Source of the DNA: Meghimatium bilineatum
Lineage: Eukaryota > Mollusca > Gastropoda > Stylommatophora > Philomycidae
Length of the DNA stretch: 64,000 nt
Assembly: GCA_034231615.1 (NCBI GenBank)
Contig: CM067316.1
Location: forward strand, 26,650,093 to 26,714,092
Direction: 5' to 3'
Shown in pieces: positions 21,240 to 34,651 of this stretch; the stretch's first letter is position 1, and each line of letters starts with the position of its first letter. Made by a program: the position numbers and the translations under genes. Below the pieces are notes generated by a model, which was given only the letters and a program-made list of their open reading frames with translations, ran no database searches and was not told the origin of the DNA.

Positions 21240-22029
21240 ATCGGCGGTCATCTTTCTTTGGTCACTAATTAATCTCTTTCTGTTCTATGCTAAACAGTCT
21301 CCTGCGTTGTTAGTGGCTGATTTCACATAGCAAAACGCTGTTTACATTTTCTAGTTGTTCGTTGTCAATTGTCGCTGGAACCTTGTGTCCGTTGTTTCTG
21401 TTGACATTAATTATCTTGGTCATTTGTGCAGCCAGCCTCATTTTGAGCCTCGCAAAATTATGTTTACTGATATAATCATGTGTTGCCTGACTTGTGTTGG
21501 GTATTTACATGAGACCGGTTTCAGTTGCGTACATAATTTGTGGAATTTCATGGACTACGATGTTAAGAAGCAGGAATTGTTGATAATAATGTTCTCCTTG
21601 TACGTTCCACATGTGACCAGATGCGAAATTGTTCAATACATTTCCAAAACAACAGCTATGGACCACTGTTTATAGACTATAGTGCAGATAGTATCAATAC
21701 TTTCTTCATATCTAAATGGATATTTTTACCAGGATGCCCACGTAAAGTTCAAGTAAGGTCGAGGTCAATGAATAGCTCATGTTATCGCCTCTGAAACCCA
21801 TACAGACAAATGTAGAGCGGTAGGAGAAGAATTGTGGTTTTAGGAAGTATATATTAAGTTCTAAAGAGAAACTACGTTATTAAACAGTTATCCCCGAAGT
21901 ATAGATATTGACAAATACAAATTGTGGATGGTACAAACATTTTGTAAATATTCTATTGATATGAAATATGTTCAATCATCGAAAGTGATTTCTCTTCGAA
22001 CATTTTAAGCAAATTAATGTGTAAGCAAT
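21240..22029. other. No gene recognised
   Basis: A 106-codon frame at 21355-21675 (cysteine-containing, starting from an ATG) has no recognised motif and no clear splice sites. I keep it only as an unexplained frame. Confidence 0.35.
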
Positions 22030-22258
22030 AAAGTGTGTCCAGTACTCCGAAACATTTCATATAAATAAAGTGTGTCCACTACGACGAAACATTTCATATA
22101 AATAAAGTGTGTCCACTACGACGAAACATTTCATATAAAACAATAAAGTGTGTCCAACTTCACATTATTTTATATAAAACAATAAAGTGTGTCCAGTACT
22201 GCACAGCATTTCATATAATACAATAAAGTGTGTCCACTACTACGACACATTTCAGCTA
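22030..22258. repeat. ~42 bp minisatellite, 5-6 copies
   Basis: caataaagtgtgtccactac and gacgaaacatttcatataaa recur with small indels. Confidence 0.9.
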
Positions 22259-22432
22259 AAAAATAAACAATCCCTTGACAATACGAAGTGATTAATTAAT
22301 GATGGATGACAGACAATCATGTAATGTAACATAAATGTCTTGGTGAAATCAGTGAAGTTGAACTAAAGGACACAGAAATCACAACTATAAATCACAATCA
22401 AAGTATCAATCACAATGAAGCGTATTTATATA

Positions 22433-22487
22433 TCCGTACTATATCCTGCTAATTGGCAGGAATATGAGAATGAATGGCAAGGAAGAT
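22433..22487 (+). mobile_element. SINE-B 3'-end fragment
   Basis: actatatcctgctaattggc, then aggaatatgagaatgaatgg and caaggaag, matches the last 55 bp of SINE-B, including a decayed tail. It is a strongly 5'-truncated or eroded copy. Confidence 0.65.
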
Positions 22488-22516
22488 TGTTAAGACCAAC
22501 GACAATACAGTATAGG

Positions 22517-22800
22517 GCGTGCACACACAATATAGTTTGGAAACCGGATAAACGCTATTTAGAAGCAGTGTAAAACATAGTTTGGAATGTGGGTAAAACA
22601 TAGTTTAGAAGCCGGGTAAAACATTGTTTGGAATCTGGGTAAAAAAGTTTAGAAGCTGGGTAAAACATAGTTTGGAATCTTGGTATAACAGTTTAGAAGC
22701 TGGATAAAATATAGTTTGAAATCTGGGTAAATCATAGTTTGGAAACCGGGTAAAACAGTTGGAATCTGGGTAAAATATAGTTTGAAAGCCGGGTAAAACG
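22517..22800. repeat. ~24 bp minisatellite, 11-12 copies
   Basis: gtttggaatctgggtaaaac with a short spacer is repeated, with variants gtttagaagctgg. The minus-strand frame of Phe/Tyr/Pro repeats is an artefact. Confidence 0.9.
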
Positions 22801-23091
22801 TAGATTGTCAAATTGGAAAAAAAAACATTAACTGGGTGAAATTGCTGTTTTCGAGGGATTACGGTAGTTGAGAGTGTGTCAACAGATAAATAAAGCGCCA
22901 TTTGCACAGTCCACAAGTACATGCTGATAAAATCTAGTCTGGGCTAAATGCGTTCTCTAAAATGTGTTGGTTTATGTGATCGTATATGAGAGTGTGTGTG
23001 GAGAGATAAATGCCATGGGATAAACCTTCGGTGAACAGTCAGCTGTTTTATGATAGCACTTTTGTTAGACGAAATATATCAGTTTTCACAC

Positions 23092-23110
23092 ACACTCTCT
23101 CTCTCTCTCC

Positions 23111-23141
<31 letters not shown>
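23092..23141. repeat. (CT)n microsatellite
   Basis: A CT dinucleotide run interrupted by ccctcc. Confidence 0.95.
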
Positions 23142-23686
23142 TGATTTTCCTCGTGGAAGACATAATGTCATTCATAATTACAAAACAACCGAAAGGTTGT
23201 ACTATCAAGAAGATTCTAATTCCTTTAATTCCTTTGATCATGTTTTGATGTGGTTTGTTGTTTAATCGCAGGAACTATCACCTGTTTTCTCTTGTTCTGC
23301 TATTGCTCCTGTGCAGGAGAGAGGTCTGGTCACCCAGTTTCTTTCATGTCCAGAAGCATCTCCAGCTTTCTGTATATCAGCAGGCGAAAATTGGAAAAAG
23401 GTTATAAAGTTTTGCTAATAACTTGAAACACAGGAAAACATACGCACAACTCGACGTTTCTACCAATAGCCTTTTGTAACAACATAACATAGCACACGAC
23501 GTGCAAAGGACGGCACTGCCGATGTACACATCACACAGAACGAATGAATGGGAACACATGTAGATTTGTGTGTGCTTTCGGTGATTGGCAAACCTTCATT
23601 ATTAGAGTGTTTCCAATTTTCGCCAGTCGAATTACTGTTCTCTGCAGTTGTAACTGATTTATCGATGTGCACCGGTACTGGTCATG

Positions 23687-24068
23687 TGACGTATTCCTTC
23701 GAGAACGTTGTCTTTCCAATGAATTCTCTGAACCTCTCTCTGTCTTGGGCGATGTGGCTTGCATTTTCTAGCGATGTATTCATGTTATCTTTAATGTCGG
23801 CAGTCCATCGTCTTCTTGGTCTGCCCTTTCTCCTCTACCCAGGTACTCTTCCCTCCATTATTTGTCTTTCTAAACAGTTGTTTCTCTTTATATGACTAAA
23901 CAGGCGTAGTTTTCTTTTTGTTATTGTGTTTAGTAACCAACACTCTGGAATCTTCAATGTGTTTATAATATCTGAGTATCTATTTTTTTTCCTTCCATGA
24001 TATTCTAAGTATCCATTTGTAGCATTTCAGCTCGAAGGCGTTGATCTTCTTTGCCGCTGTTTTACTTA
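23687..24068 (-). pseudogene. LINE C-terminal fragment
   Basis: Antisense reading gives AFELKCYKWILRISWKEKN, then SHIKRNNCLERQIMEGRVPG, KGRPRRRWTADIKDNM and a tail ending FIGKTTFSKEYVT. The ending is the same as in the plus-strand fragment at 4500-4745. One or two frame breaks and one in-frame stop are present. This represents the region beyond the reverse transcriptase core only. Confidence 0.8.
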
Positions 24069-24220
24069 GGGTACTGCAGAGAAGATATAAAATTAGGAAT
24101 ACCAAGACTATAATATAAAAGACTCCAATAATGTTGTAAAATCATCATTGAAGGTGTTGTCAATTGATGACTCGCAGAAGGAATATGATGGTCTACTTCA
24201 GTAATGTGATCTTTAACCAA

Positions 24221-24350
<130 letters not shown>

Positions 24351-24737
24351 ATTGTACATGCTATGGAGAATCAATTGATTACGGTAACCATAAACATACA
24401 TATCCATCGGTTCAACAAGATTGAACACTAGCCAGTAAACATTGAAGCACTAGCCAGTGCTCAAATTCAGTAGTCCATCTGGTAAGTGGAAGTAATGTTT
24501 TAATCATATAGAATAATCCTCATGTCTAGATCGGGCTCTTCTTCTCTAGTATAGATGCCCCGCGTGCTGATCTCACACATCTTGACTGATGGTTACTAAC
24601 TCTGTGTATACTGTGTGCAGCCAGTCATTGGAGCTCAGGGAAACTGTGTGAGTTCAGCCGTGTCCGTCTGCAATATAAGAAGACGTGTATGGTATTTGAC
24701 GTCTTGCAGATGATCATTAAGCAAAAAGAAGAAGCAA

Positions 24738-25152
24738 TCCATTGAACATTTTCTCAGGAATAGGGAATCCATTGAACATTTTCTCAGGAATAGGGAATCC
24801 ATTGAACATTTTCTCAGGAATAGGGAATCCATTGAACATTTTCTCAGGAATGGGGAATCCATTGAACATTTTCTCAGGAATGGGGAATCCATTGAACATT
24901 TTCTCAGGAATGGGGAATCCATTGAACATTTTCTCAGGAATAGGGAATACATTGAACATTTTCTCAGGAATAGGGAATACATTGAACATTTTCTCAGGAA
25001 TAGGGAATACATTGAACATTTTCTCAGGAATAGGGAATCCATTGAACATTTTCTCAGGAATGGGGAATCCATTGAACATTTTCTCAGGAATAGGGAATCC
25101 ATTGAACATTTTCTCAGGAATAGGGAATCCATTGAACATTCTCGTTCCTTCA
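24738..25152. repeat. 30 bp minisatellite, 14 copies
   Basis: aatccattgaacattttctc plus aggaataggg repeats at exactly 30 bp, with gggaatacat and aatgggg subtypes clustered in blocks of three. The period is ten codons and both strands stay open, yielding a decapeptide repeat (FNGFPIPEKM on the minus strand). I see no promoter, splice sites or flanking coding to make it a protein. Confidence 0.95.
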
Positions 25153-25372
25153 GTGCAGAATAGGATGCAATAAGGCAGAAGGGGTATCCATTGAACATTT
25201 TCTCAGGAATGGGGAATCCATTGAACATTCTCGTTCCTTCAGTGCAGAATAGGATGCAATAAGGCAGAAGGGGTATCCATTGAACATTTTCTCAGGAATG
25301 GGGTATCCATTGAACATTTTATCAGGAATGGGGTATCCATTGAACATTTTATCAGGAATGGGGACTATTGAA
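25153..25372. repeat. Compound extension of the 30 bp array
   Basis: A 78 bp block made of one 30 bp unit plus cgttccttcagtgcagaata and ggatgcaataaggcagaagg occurs twice, followed by degenerate 30 bp units with gggtatcc. This is a higher-order duplication at the edge of the array. Confidence 0.85.
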
Positions 25373-25457
25373 GCGATCAAGTCGCAGCAACAGATGATTT
25401 TTTGTTTGTGTCTTTCTCTTTTTATTCTTCCATATCTTTAAATGGAAAGATTGAATT

Positions 25458-25646
25458 GTCCGGCTTTGTGGCGAAGTGGTACAGGGCTCGTCTGGGACGG
25501 CCATAATACCGAGTTCGATCCCCGCTACATGAAATTGTGCATATGGACCGTTCAGAAGGCAATGACAAACTATTGAACGTATTTATATTGCCTAGAGAAT
25601 CACCACACTGGGTTGATAGTTTGTCATGTAAAGGATATGCTACTAA
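25458..25646 (+). mobile_element. tRNA-derived SINE (SINE-T1), copy 2
   Basis: The head gtccggctttgtggcgaagt has an A box, with gagttcgatccccgc as B box about 40 bp later. The body starts ggaccgttcagaaggcaatg and ends with gatatgctactaata. Orientation and order equal those of the copy at 3801-3993, which runs the other way. Confidence 0.9.
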
Positions 25647-25797
25647 TATATTTAAAAATATTATTTGTGAACGTTTCCTTCGCAAGCAGGTTATGATTGC
25701 CCAACGGAGTCAGCCCAAGCTTCGGCTGTATTTTCCCAGATTATGGGGTCTATGAAGAAGTCAGCTAACATACTGACAAATTAAAACTCATGCTTCT

Positions 25798-25896
25798 TAA
25801 TGACTCATTTGACTTTCCGTGATTTTCATTGTAAACTATGATTATATATTGTGTGATAGACAATGAAAATCAAAGGACTAGTCAAATTAGTTATTA
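25798..25896. repeat. Imperfect inverted repeat, ~35 bp arms
   Basis: The left arm (25798-25832) carries catttgac and gattttcattgt. The right arm (25860-25896) is its reverse complement with a few mismatches, and the loop is 27 bp. TTAA stands at both outer edges (25797-25800 and 25894-25897), so a tiny TTAA-targeted MITE is possible, but a one-off hairpin is not excluded. Confidence 0.65.
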
Positions 25897-25928
25897 ATCA
25901 AAATATTGTTTAATGTCACACATGCACT

Positions 25929-28900
25929 CTTCATCCTGTCCTAGGTTGTGTTCTCTTCATCCTGTCATAGGTTGTGTTCTCATCATCCTGTCCTAGGTTG
26001 TGTTCTCATCATCCTGTCATAGGTTGTGTTCTCATCATCCTGTCCTAGGTTGTGTTCTCATCATCCTGTCATAGGTTGTGTTCTCATCATCCTGTCATAG
26101 GTTGTGTTCTCATCATCCTGTCCTAGGTTGTGTTCTCATCATCCCGTCATAGGTTGTGTTCTCATCATCCTGTCATAGGTTGTGTTCTCATCATCCTGTC
26201 ATAGGTTGTGTTCTCATCATCCCGTCCTAGGTTGTGTTCTCATCATCCTGTCATAGGTTGTGTTCTCATCATCCTGTCCTAGGTTGTGTTCTCATCATCC
26301 CGTCCTAGGTTGTGTTCTCATCATCCTGTCGTAGGTTGTGTTCCCATGATCCTGTCCTAGGTTGTGTTCTCATCATCCTTTCCTAGGTTGTGTTCTCATC
26401 ATCCCGTCCTAGGTTGTGTTCTCATCATCCTGTCCTAGGTTGTGTTCTCATCATCCTGTCATAGGTTGTGTTCTCATCATCCTGTCCTAGGTTGTGTTCT
26501 CATCATCCTGTCATAGGTTGTGTTCTCATCATCCTGTCCTAGGTTGTGTTCTCATCATCCTGTCATAGGTTGTGTTCTCATCATCCTGTCATAGGTTGTG
26601 TTCTCATCATCCTGTCATAGGTTGTGTTCTCATCATCCTGTCATAGGTTGTGTTCTCATCATCCTGTCATAGGTTGTGTTCTCATCATCCTGTCATAGGT
26701 TGTGTTCTCATCATACTGTGCTAGGTTGTGTTCTCATCATCCTGTCATAGGTTGTGTTCTCATCATCCCGTCCTAGGTTGTGTTCTCATCATCATGTCAT
26801 AGGTTGTGTTCTCATCATCCTGTCCTAGGTTGTGTTCTCATCATCCTGTCCTAGGTTGTGTTCTCATCATCCTGTCCTAGGTTGTGTTCTCATCATCCTG
26901 TCATAGGTTGTGTTCTCATCATCCTATCCTAGGTTGTGTTCTCATTATCCTGTCCTAGGTTGTGTTCTCATCATCCAGTCCTAGGTTGTGTTCTCATCAT
27001 CTTGTCATATGTTGTGTTCTCATCATCCTGTCATATGTTGTGTTCTCATCATCCTGTCCTAGGTTGTGTTCTCATCATCCTGTCATAGGTTGTGTTCTCA
27101 TCATCCTATCCTAGGTTGTGTTCTCATCATCCTGTCCTAGGTTGTGTTCTCATCATCCTGTCATAGGTTGTGTTCTCATCATCCTATCCTAGGCTGTGTT
27201 CTCATCATCCTGTCCTAGGTTGTGTTCTCATCATCCTGTCATAGGTTGTGTTCTCATCATCCTGTCCTAGGTTGTGTTCTCATCATCCTGTCCTAGGTTG
27301 TGTTCTCATTATCCTGTCCTAGGTTGTGTTCTCATCATCCTGTCCTAGGTTGTGTTCTCATCACCCTGTCATAGGTTGTGTTCTCATCATCCTGTCATAT
27401 GTTGTGTTCTCATCATCCTGTCATATGTTGTGTTCTCATCATCCTGTCCTAGGTTGTGATCTCATCATCCTGTCCTAGGTTGTGTTCTCATCATCCTGTC
27501 CTAGGTTGTGTTCTCATCATCTTGTCATAGGTTGTGATCTCATCATCCTGTCCTAGGTTGTGTTCTCATCATCCTGTCCTAGGTTGTGTTCTCATCACCC
27601 TGTCATAGGTTGTGTTCTCATCATCCTGTCATATGTTGTGTTCTCATCATCCTGTCATAGGTTGTGTTCTCATCATCCTGTCCTAGGTTGTGATCTCATC
27701 ATCCTGTCCTAGGTTGTGTTCTCATCATCCTGTCCTAGGTTGTGTTCTCATCATCCTGTCCTAGGTTGTGTTCTCATCATCCTGTCATAGGTTGTGTTCT
27801 CATCATCCTGTCCTAGGTTGTGTTCTCATCATCCTGTCCTAGGTTGTGTTCTCATCATCCTGTCCTAGGTTGTGTTCTCATCATCCTGTCATAGGTTGTG
27901 TTCTCATCATCCTGCCATAGGTTGTGTTCTCATCATCCTGTCCTAGGTTGTGTTCTCATCATCCTGTCCTAGGTTGTGTTCTCGTCATCCTGTCCTAGGT
28001 TGTGTTCTCATCATCCTGTCCTAGGTTGTGTTCTCATCATCCTGTCATAGGTTGTGTTCTCATCATCCTGTCCTAGGTTGTGTTCTCATCATCCTGTCCT
28101 AGGTTGTGTTCTCATCATCCTGTCCTAGGTTGTGTTCTCATCATCCTGTCCTAGGTTGTGTTCTCATCATCCTGTCATAGGTTGTGTTCTCATCATCCTG
28201 TCCTAGGTTGTGTTCTCATCATCCTGTCCTAGGTTGTGTTCTCATCATCCTGTCATAGGTTGTGTTCTCATCATCCTGTCATAGGTTGTGTTCTCATCAT
28301 CCTGTCCTAGGTTGTGCTCTCATCATCCTGTCCTAGGTTGTGTTCTCATCATCCAGTCCTAGGTTGTGTTCTCGTCATCCTATCCTAGGTTGTGTTCTCA
28401 TCATCCTGTCCTAGGTTGTGTTCTCATCATCCTGTCATAGGTTGTGTTCTCATCATCCTGTCATAGGTTGTGTTCTCATCATCCTGTCCTAGGTTGTGTT
28501 CTCATCATCCTGTCATAGGTTGTGTTCTCATCATCCTGCCATAGGTTGTGTTCTCATCATCCTGTCCTAGGTTGTGTTCTCATCATCCTGTCCTAGGTTG
28601 TGTTCTCATCATCCTGTCCTAGGTTGTGTTCTCATCATCCTGTCATAGGTTGTGTTCTCATCATCCTGTCATAGGTTGTGTTCTCATCATCCTGTCATAT
28701 GTTGTGTTCTCATCATCCTGTCATAGGTTGTGTTCTCATCATCCTGTCCTAGGTTGTGTTCTCATCATCCTGTCATAGGTTGTGTTCTCATCATCCTGTC
28801 CTAGGTTGTGTTCTCATCATCCCGTCATAGGTTGTGTTCTCATCATCCTGTCATAGGTTGTGTTCTCATCATCCTGTGCTAGGTTGTGTTCTCATCATCC

Positions 28901-31900
28901 TGTCATAGGTTGTGTTCTCATCATCCCGTCCTAGGTTGTGTTCTCATCATCATGTCATAGGTTGTGTTCTCATCATCCTGTCCTAGGTTGTGTTCTCATC
29001 ATCCTGTCCTAGGTTGTGTTCTCATCATCCTGTCCTAGGTTGTGTTCTCATCATCCTGTCATAGGTTGTGTTCTCATCATCCTATCCTAGGTTGTGTTCT
29101 CATTATCCTGTCCTAGGTTGTGTTCTCATCATCCAGTCCTAGGTTGTGTTCTCATCATCTTGTCATATGTTGTGTTCTCATCATCCTGTCATAGGTTGTG
29201 TTCTCATCATCCTGTCCTAGGTTGTGTTCTCATCATCCTGTCATAGGTTGTGTTCTCATCATCCTATCCTAGGTTGTGTTCTCATCATCCTGTCCTAGGT
29301 TGTGTTCTCATCATCCTGTCATAGGTTGTGTTCTCATCATCCTATCCTAGGCTGTGTTCTCATCATCCTGTCCTAGGTTGTGTTCTCATCATCCTGTCAT
29401 AGGTTGTGTTCTCATCATCCTGTCCTAGGTTGTGTTCTCATCATCCTGTCCTAGGTTGTGTTCTCATTATCCTGTCCTAGGTTGTGTTCTCATCATCCTG
29501 TCCTAGGTTGTGTTCTCATCACCCTGTCATAGGTTGTGTTCTCATCATCCTGTCATATGTTGTGTTCTCATCATCCTGTCATATGTTGTGTTCTCATCAT
29601 CCTGTCCTAGGTTGTGATCTCATCATCCTGTCCTAGGTTGTGTTCTCATCATCCTGTCCTAGGTTGTGTTCTCATCATCTTGTCATAGGTTGTGATCTCA
29701 TCATCCTGTCCTAGGTTGTGTTCTCATCATCCTGTCCTAGGTTGTGTTCTCATCACCCTGTCATAGGTTGTGTTCTCATCATCCTGTCATATGCTGTGTT
29801 CTCATCATCCTGTCATATGTTGTGTTCTCATCATCCTGTCCTAGGTTGTGATCTCATCATCCTGTCCTAGGTTGTGTTCTCATCATCCTGTCCTAGGTTG
29901 TGTTCTCATCATCCTGTCCTAGGTTGTGTTCTCATCATCCTGTCCTAGGTTGTGTTCTCATCATCCTGTCCTAGGTTGTGTTCTCATCATCCTGTCCTAG
30001 GTTGTGTTCTCATCATCCTGTCCTAGGTTGTGTTCTCATCATCCTGTCATAGGTTGTGTTCTCATCATCCTGCCATAGGTTGTGTTCTCATCATCCTGTC
30101 CTAGGTTGTGTTCTCATCATCCTGTCCTAGGTTGTGTTCTCGTCATCCTGTCCTAGGTTGTGTTCTCATCATCCTGTCCTAGGTTGTGTTCTCATCATCC
30201 TGTCATAGGTTGTGTTCTCATCATCCTGTCCTAGGTTGTGTTCTCATCATCCTGTCCTAGGTTGTGTTCTCATCATCCTGTCCTAGGTTGTGTTCTCATC
30301 ATCCTGTCCTAGGTTGTGTTCTCATCATCCTGTCATAGGTTGTGTTCTCATCATCCTGTCCTAGGTTGTGTTCTCATCATCCTGTCATAGGTTGTGTTCT
30401 CATCATCCTGTCATAGGTTGTGTTCTCATCATCCTGTCCTAGGTTGTGTTCTCATCATCCTGTCCTAGGTTGTGTTCTCATCATCCTGTCCTAGGTTGTG
30501 TTCTCATCATCCTGTCATAGGTTGTGTTCTCATCATCCTGTCCTAGGATGTGTTCTCATCATCCTGTCCTAGGTTGTGTTCTCATCATCCTGTCCTAGGT
30601 TGTGTTCTCATCATCCTGTCATAGGTTGTGTTCTCATCATCCTGCCATAGGTTGTGTTCTCATCATCCTGTCCTAGGTTGTGTTCTCATCATCCTGTCCT
30701 AGGTTGTGTTCTCGTCATCCTGTCCTAGGTTGTGTTCTCGTCATCCTGTCCTAGGTTGTGTTCTCATCATCCTGTCATAGGTTGTGTTCTCATCATCCTG
30801 TCCTAGGTTGTGTTCTCATCATCCTGTCCTAGGTTGTGTTCTCATCATCCTGTCCTAGGTTGTGTTCTCATCATCCTGTCCTAGGTTGTGTTCTCATCAT
30901 CCTGTCATAGGTTGTGTTCTCATCATCCTATCCTAGGCTGTGTTCTCATCATCCTGTCCTAGGTTGTGTTCTCATCATCCTGTCATAGGTTGTGTTCTCA
31001 TCATCCTGTCCTAGGTTGTGTTCTCATCATCCTGTCCTAGGTTGTGTTCTCATTATCCTGTCCTAGGTTGTGTTCTCATCATCCTGTCCTAGGTTGTGTT
31101 CTCATCACCCTGTCATAGGTTGTGTTCTCATCATCCTGTCATATGTTGTGTTCTCATCATCCTGTCATATGTTGTGTTCTCATCATCCTGTCCTAGGTTG
31201 TGATCTCATCATCCTGTCCTAGGTTGTGTTCTCATCATCCTGTCCTAGGTTGTGTTCTCATCATCTTGTCATAGGTTGTGATCTCATCATCCTGTCCTAG
31301 GTTGTGTTCTCATCATCCTGTCCTAGGTTGTGTTCTCATCACCCTGTCATAGGTTGTGTTCTCATCATCCTGTCATATGTTGTGTTCTCATCATCCTGTC
31401 ATATGTTGTGTTCTCATCATCCTGTCCTAGGTTGTGATCTCATCATCCTGTCCTAGGTTGTGTTCTCATCATCCTGTCCTAGGTTGTGTTCTCATCATCC
31501 TGTCCTAGGTTGTGTTCTCATCATCCTGTCCTAGGTTGTGTTCTCATCATCCTGTCCTAGGTTGTGTTCTCATCATCCTGTCCTAGGTTGTGTTCTCATC
31601 ATCCTGTCCTAGGTTGTGTTCTCATCATCCTGTCATAGGTTGTGTTCTCATCATCCTGCCATAGGTTGTGTTCTCATCATCCTGTCCTAGGTTGTGTTCT
31701 CATCATCCTGTCCTAGGTTGTGTTCTCGTCATCCTGTCCTAGGTTGTGTTCTCATCATCCTGTCCTAGGTTGTGTTCTCATCATCCTGTCATAGGTTGTG
31801 TTCTCATCATCCTGTCCTAGGTTGTGTTCTCATCATCCTGTCCTAGGTTGTGTTCTCATCATCCTGTCCTAGGTTGTGTTCTCATCATCCTGTCCTAGGT

Positions 31901-34648
31901 TGTGTTCTCATCATCCTGTCATAGGTTGTGTTCTCATCATCCTGTCCTAGGTTGTGTTCTCATCATCCTGTCATAGGTTGTGTTCTCATCATCCTGTCAT
32001 AGGTTGTGTTCTCATCATCCTGTCCTAGGTTGTGTTCTCATCATCCTGTCCTAGGTTGTGTTCTCATCATCCTGTCCTAGGTTGTGTTCTCATCATCCTG
32101 TCATAGGTTGTGTTCTCATCATCCTGTCCTAGGTTGTGTTCTCATCATCCTGTCCTAGGTTGTGTTCTCATCATCCTGTCCTAGGTTGTGTTCTCATCAT
32201 CCTGTCATAGGTTGTGTTCTCATCATCCTGCCATAGGTTGTGTTCTCATCATCCTGTCCTAGGTTGTGTTCTCATCATCCTGTCCTAGGTTGTGTTCTCG
32301 TCATCCTGTCCTAGGTTGTGTTCTCGTCATCCTGTCCTAGGTTGTGTTCTCATCATCCTGTCATAGGTTGTGTTCTCATCATCCTGTCCTAGGTTGTGTT
32401 CTCATCATCCTGTCCTAGGTTGTGTTCTCATCATCCTGTCCTAGGTTGTGTTCTCATCATCCTGTCCTAGGTTGTGTTCTCATCATCCTGTCATAGGTTG
32501 TGTTCTCATCATCCTGTCCTAGGTTGTGTTCTCATCATCCTGTCATAGGTTGTGTTCTCATCATCCTGTCCTAGGTTGTGTTCTCATCATCCTGTCATAG
32601 GTTGTGTTCTCATCATCCTGTCCTAGGTTGTGTTCTCATCATCCTGTCCTAGGTTGTGTTCTCATCATCCTGTCCTAGGTTGTGTTCTCATCATCCTGTC
32701 ATATGTTGTGTTCTCATCATCCTGTCATATGTTGTGTTCTCATCATCCTGTCCTAGGTTGTGATCTCATCATCCTGTCCTAGGTTGTGTTCTCATCATCC
32801 TGTCCTAGGTTGTGTTCTCATCATCTTGTCATAGGTTGTGTTCTCATCATCCTGTCCTAGGTTGTGTTCTCATCATCCTGTCCTAGGTTGTGTTCTCATC
32901 ACCCTGTCATAGGTTGTGTTCTCATCATCCTGTCATATGTTGTGTTCTCATCATCCTGTCATATGTTGTGATCTCATCATCCTGTCCTAGGTTGTGTTCT
33001 CATCATCCTGTCCTAGGTTGTGTTCTCATCATCCTGTCCTAGGTTGTGTTCTCATCATCCTGTCATAGGTTGTGTTCTCATCATCCTGTCCTAGGTTGTG
33101 TTCTCATCATCCTGTCCTAGGTTGTGTTCTCATCATCCTGTCATAGGTTGTGTTCTCATCATCCTGCCATAGGTTGTGTTCTCATCATCCTGTCCTAGGT
33201 TGTGTTCTCATCATCCTGTCCTAGGTTGTGTTCTCGTCATCCTGTCCTAGGTTGTGTTCTCGTCATCCTGTCCTAGGTTGTGTTCTCATCATCCTGTCAT
33301 AGGTTGTGTTCTCATCATCCTGTCCTAGGTTGTGTTCTCATCATCCTGTCCTAGGTTGTGTTCTCATCATCCTGTCCTAGGTTGTGTTCTCATCATCCTG
33401 TCCTAGGTTGTGTTCTCATCATCCTGTCATAGGTTGTGTTCTCATCATCCTGTCCTAGGTTGTGTTCTCATCATCCTGTCATAGGTTGTGTTCTCATCAT
33501 CCTGTCATAGGTTGTGTTCTCATCATCCTGTCATAGGTTGTGTTCTCATCATCCTGTCCTAGGTTGTGTTCTCATCATCCTGTCCTAGGTTGTGTTCTCA
33601 TCATCCTGTCCTAGGTTGTGTTCTCGTCATCCTGTCCTAGGTTGTGTTCTCATCATCCTGTCCTAGGTTGTGTTCTCATCATCCTGTCATAGGTTGTGTT
33701 CTCATCATCCTGTCATAGGTTGTGTTCTCGTCATCCTGTCCTAGGTTGTGTTCTCATCATCCTGTCATAGGTTGTGTTCTCATCATCCTGCCATAGGTTG
33801 TGTTCTCATCATCCTGTCCTAGGTTGTGTTCTCATCATCCTGTCCTAGGTTGTGTTCTCATCATCCTGTCCTAGGTTGTGTTCTCATCATCCTTTCATAG
33901 GTTGTGTTCTCATCATCCTGTCATAGGTTGTGTTCTCATCATCCTGTCCTAGGTTGTGTTCTCATCATCCTGTCCTAGGTTGTGTTCTCATCATCCTGTC
34001 ATATGTTGTGTTCTCATCATCCTGTCCTAGGTTGTGTTCTCATCATCCTGTCCTAGGTTGTGTTCTCATCATCCTGTCATAGGTTGTGTTCTCATCATCC
34101 TGTCATATGTTGTGTTCTCATCATCCTGTCCTAGGTTGTGTTCTCATCATCCTGTCCTAGGTTGTGTTCTCATCATCCTGTCATATGTTGTGTTCTCATC
34201 ATCCTGTCCTAGGTTGTGTTCTCATCATCCTGTCCTAGGTTGTGTTCTCATCATCCTGTCATAGGTTGTGTTCTCATCATCCTGTCCTAGGTTGTGTTCT
34301 CATCATCCTGTCCTAGGTTGTGTTCTCATCATCCTGTCATATGTTGTGTTCTCATCATCCTGTCCTAGGTTGTGTTCTCATCATCCTGTCCTAGGTTGTG
34401 TTCTCATCATCCTGTCCTAGGTTGTGTTCTCATCATCCTGTCATAGGTTGTGTTCTCATCATGCCATCAAAGGTTGTTCTCGTCATCTCGTTCTTGTTTT
34501 TTCCCCTCATAATGCCATCCTTGGTTATGTTTTCATAATCACATATGTTATCATCATCCCATACTTGGTTATGGTCTGTCAACCCATCCTACGCTGTTTT
34601 CATCATACTATTCTAGATTCTGTTCTCATCTTCCCATCCTTGGTCCTA
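25929..34648. repeat. 26 bp satellite array, 8.7 kb, about 335 copies
   Basis: The monomer is tcatcatcctgtcctaggtt plus gtgttc. The main variation is cctagg versus catagg versus catatg, with rarer marks such as tcaccctg, gtgatctc, aggctg and catcatcatg. These marks reveal long duplications: 26793 pairs with 28951, 27191 with 29349 and 27363 with 29521, all 2158 bp (83 monomers) apart; 29349 pairs with 30935 and 29521 with 31107, both 1586 bp (61 monomers) apart. Units decay at the right edge after 34472. No spacers, genes or other insertions interrupt the array. Confidence 0.97.
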
Positions 34649-34651
34649 ACT

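Noticed and set aside
25929..34648. CRISPR-like array
   Set aside because: Units abut without unique spacers, the context is eukaryotic and there are no cas genes. It is a satellite.
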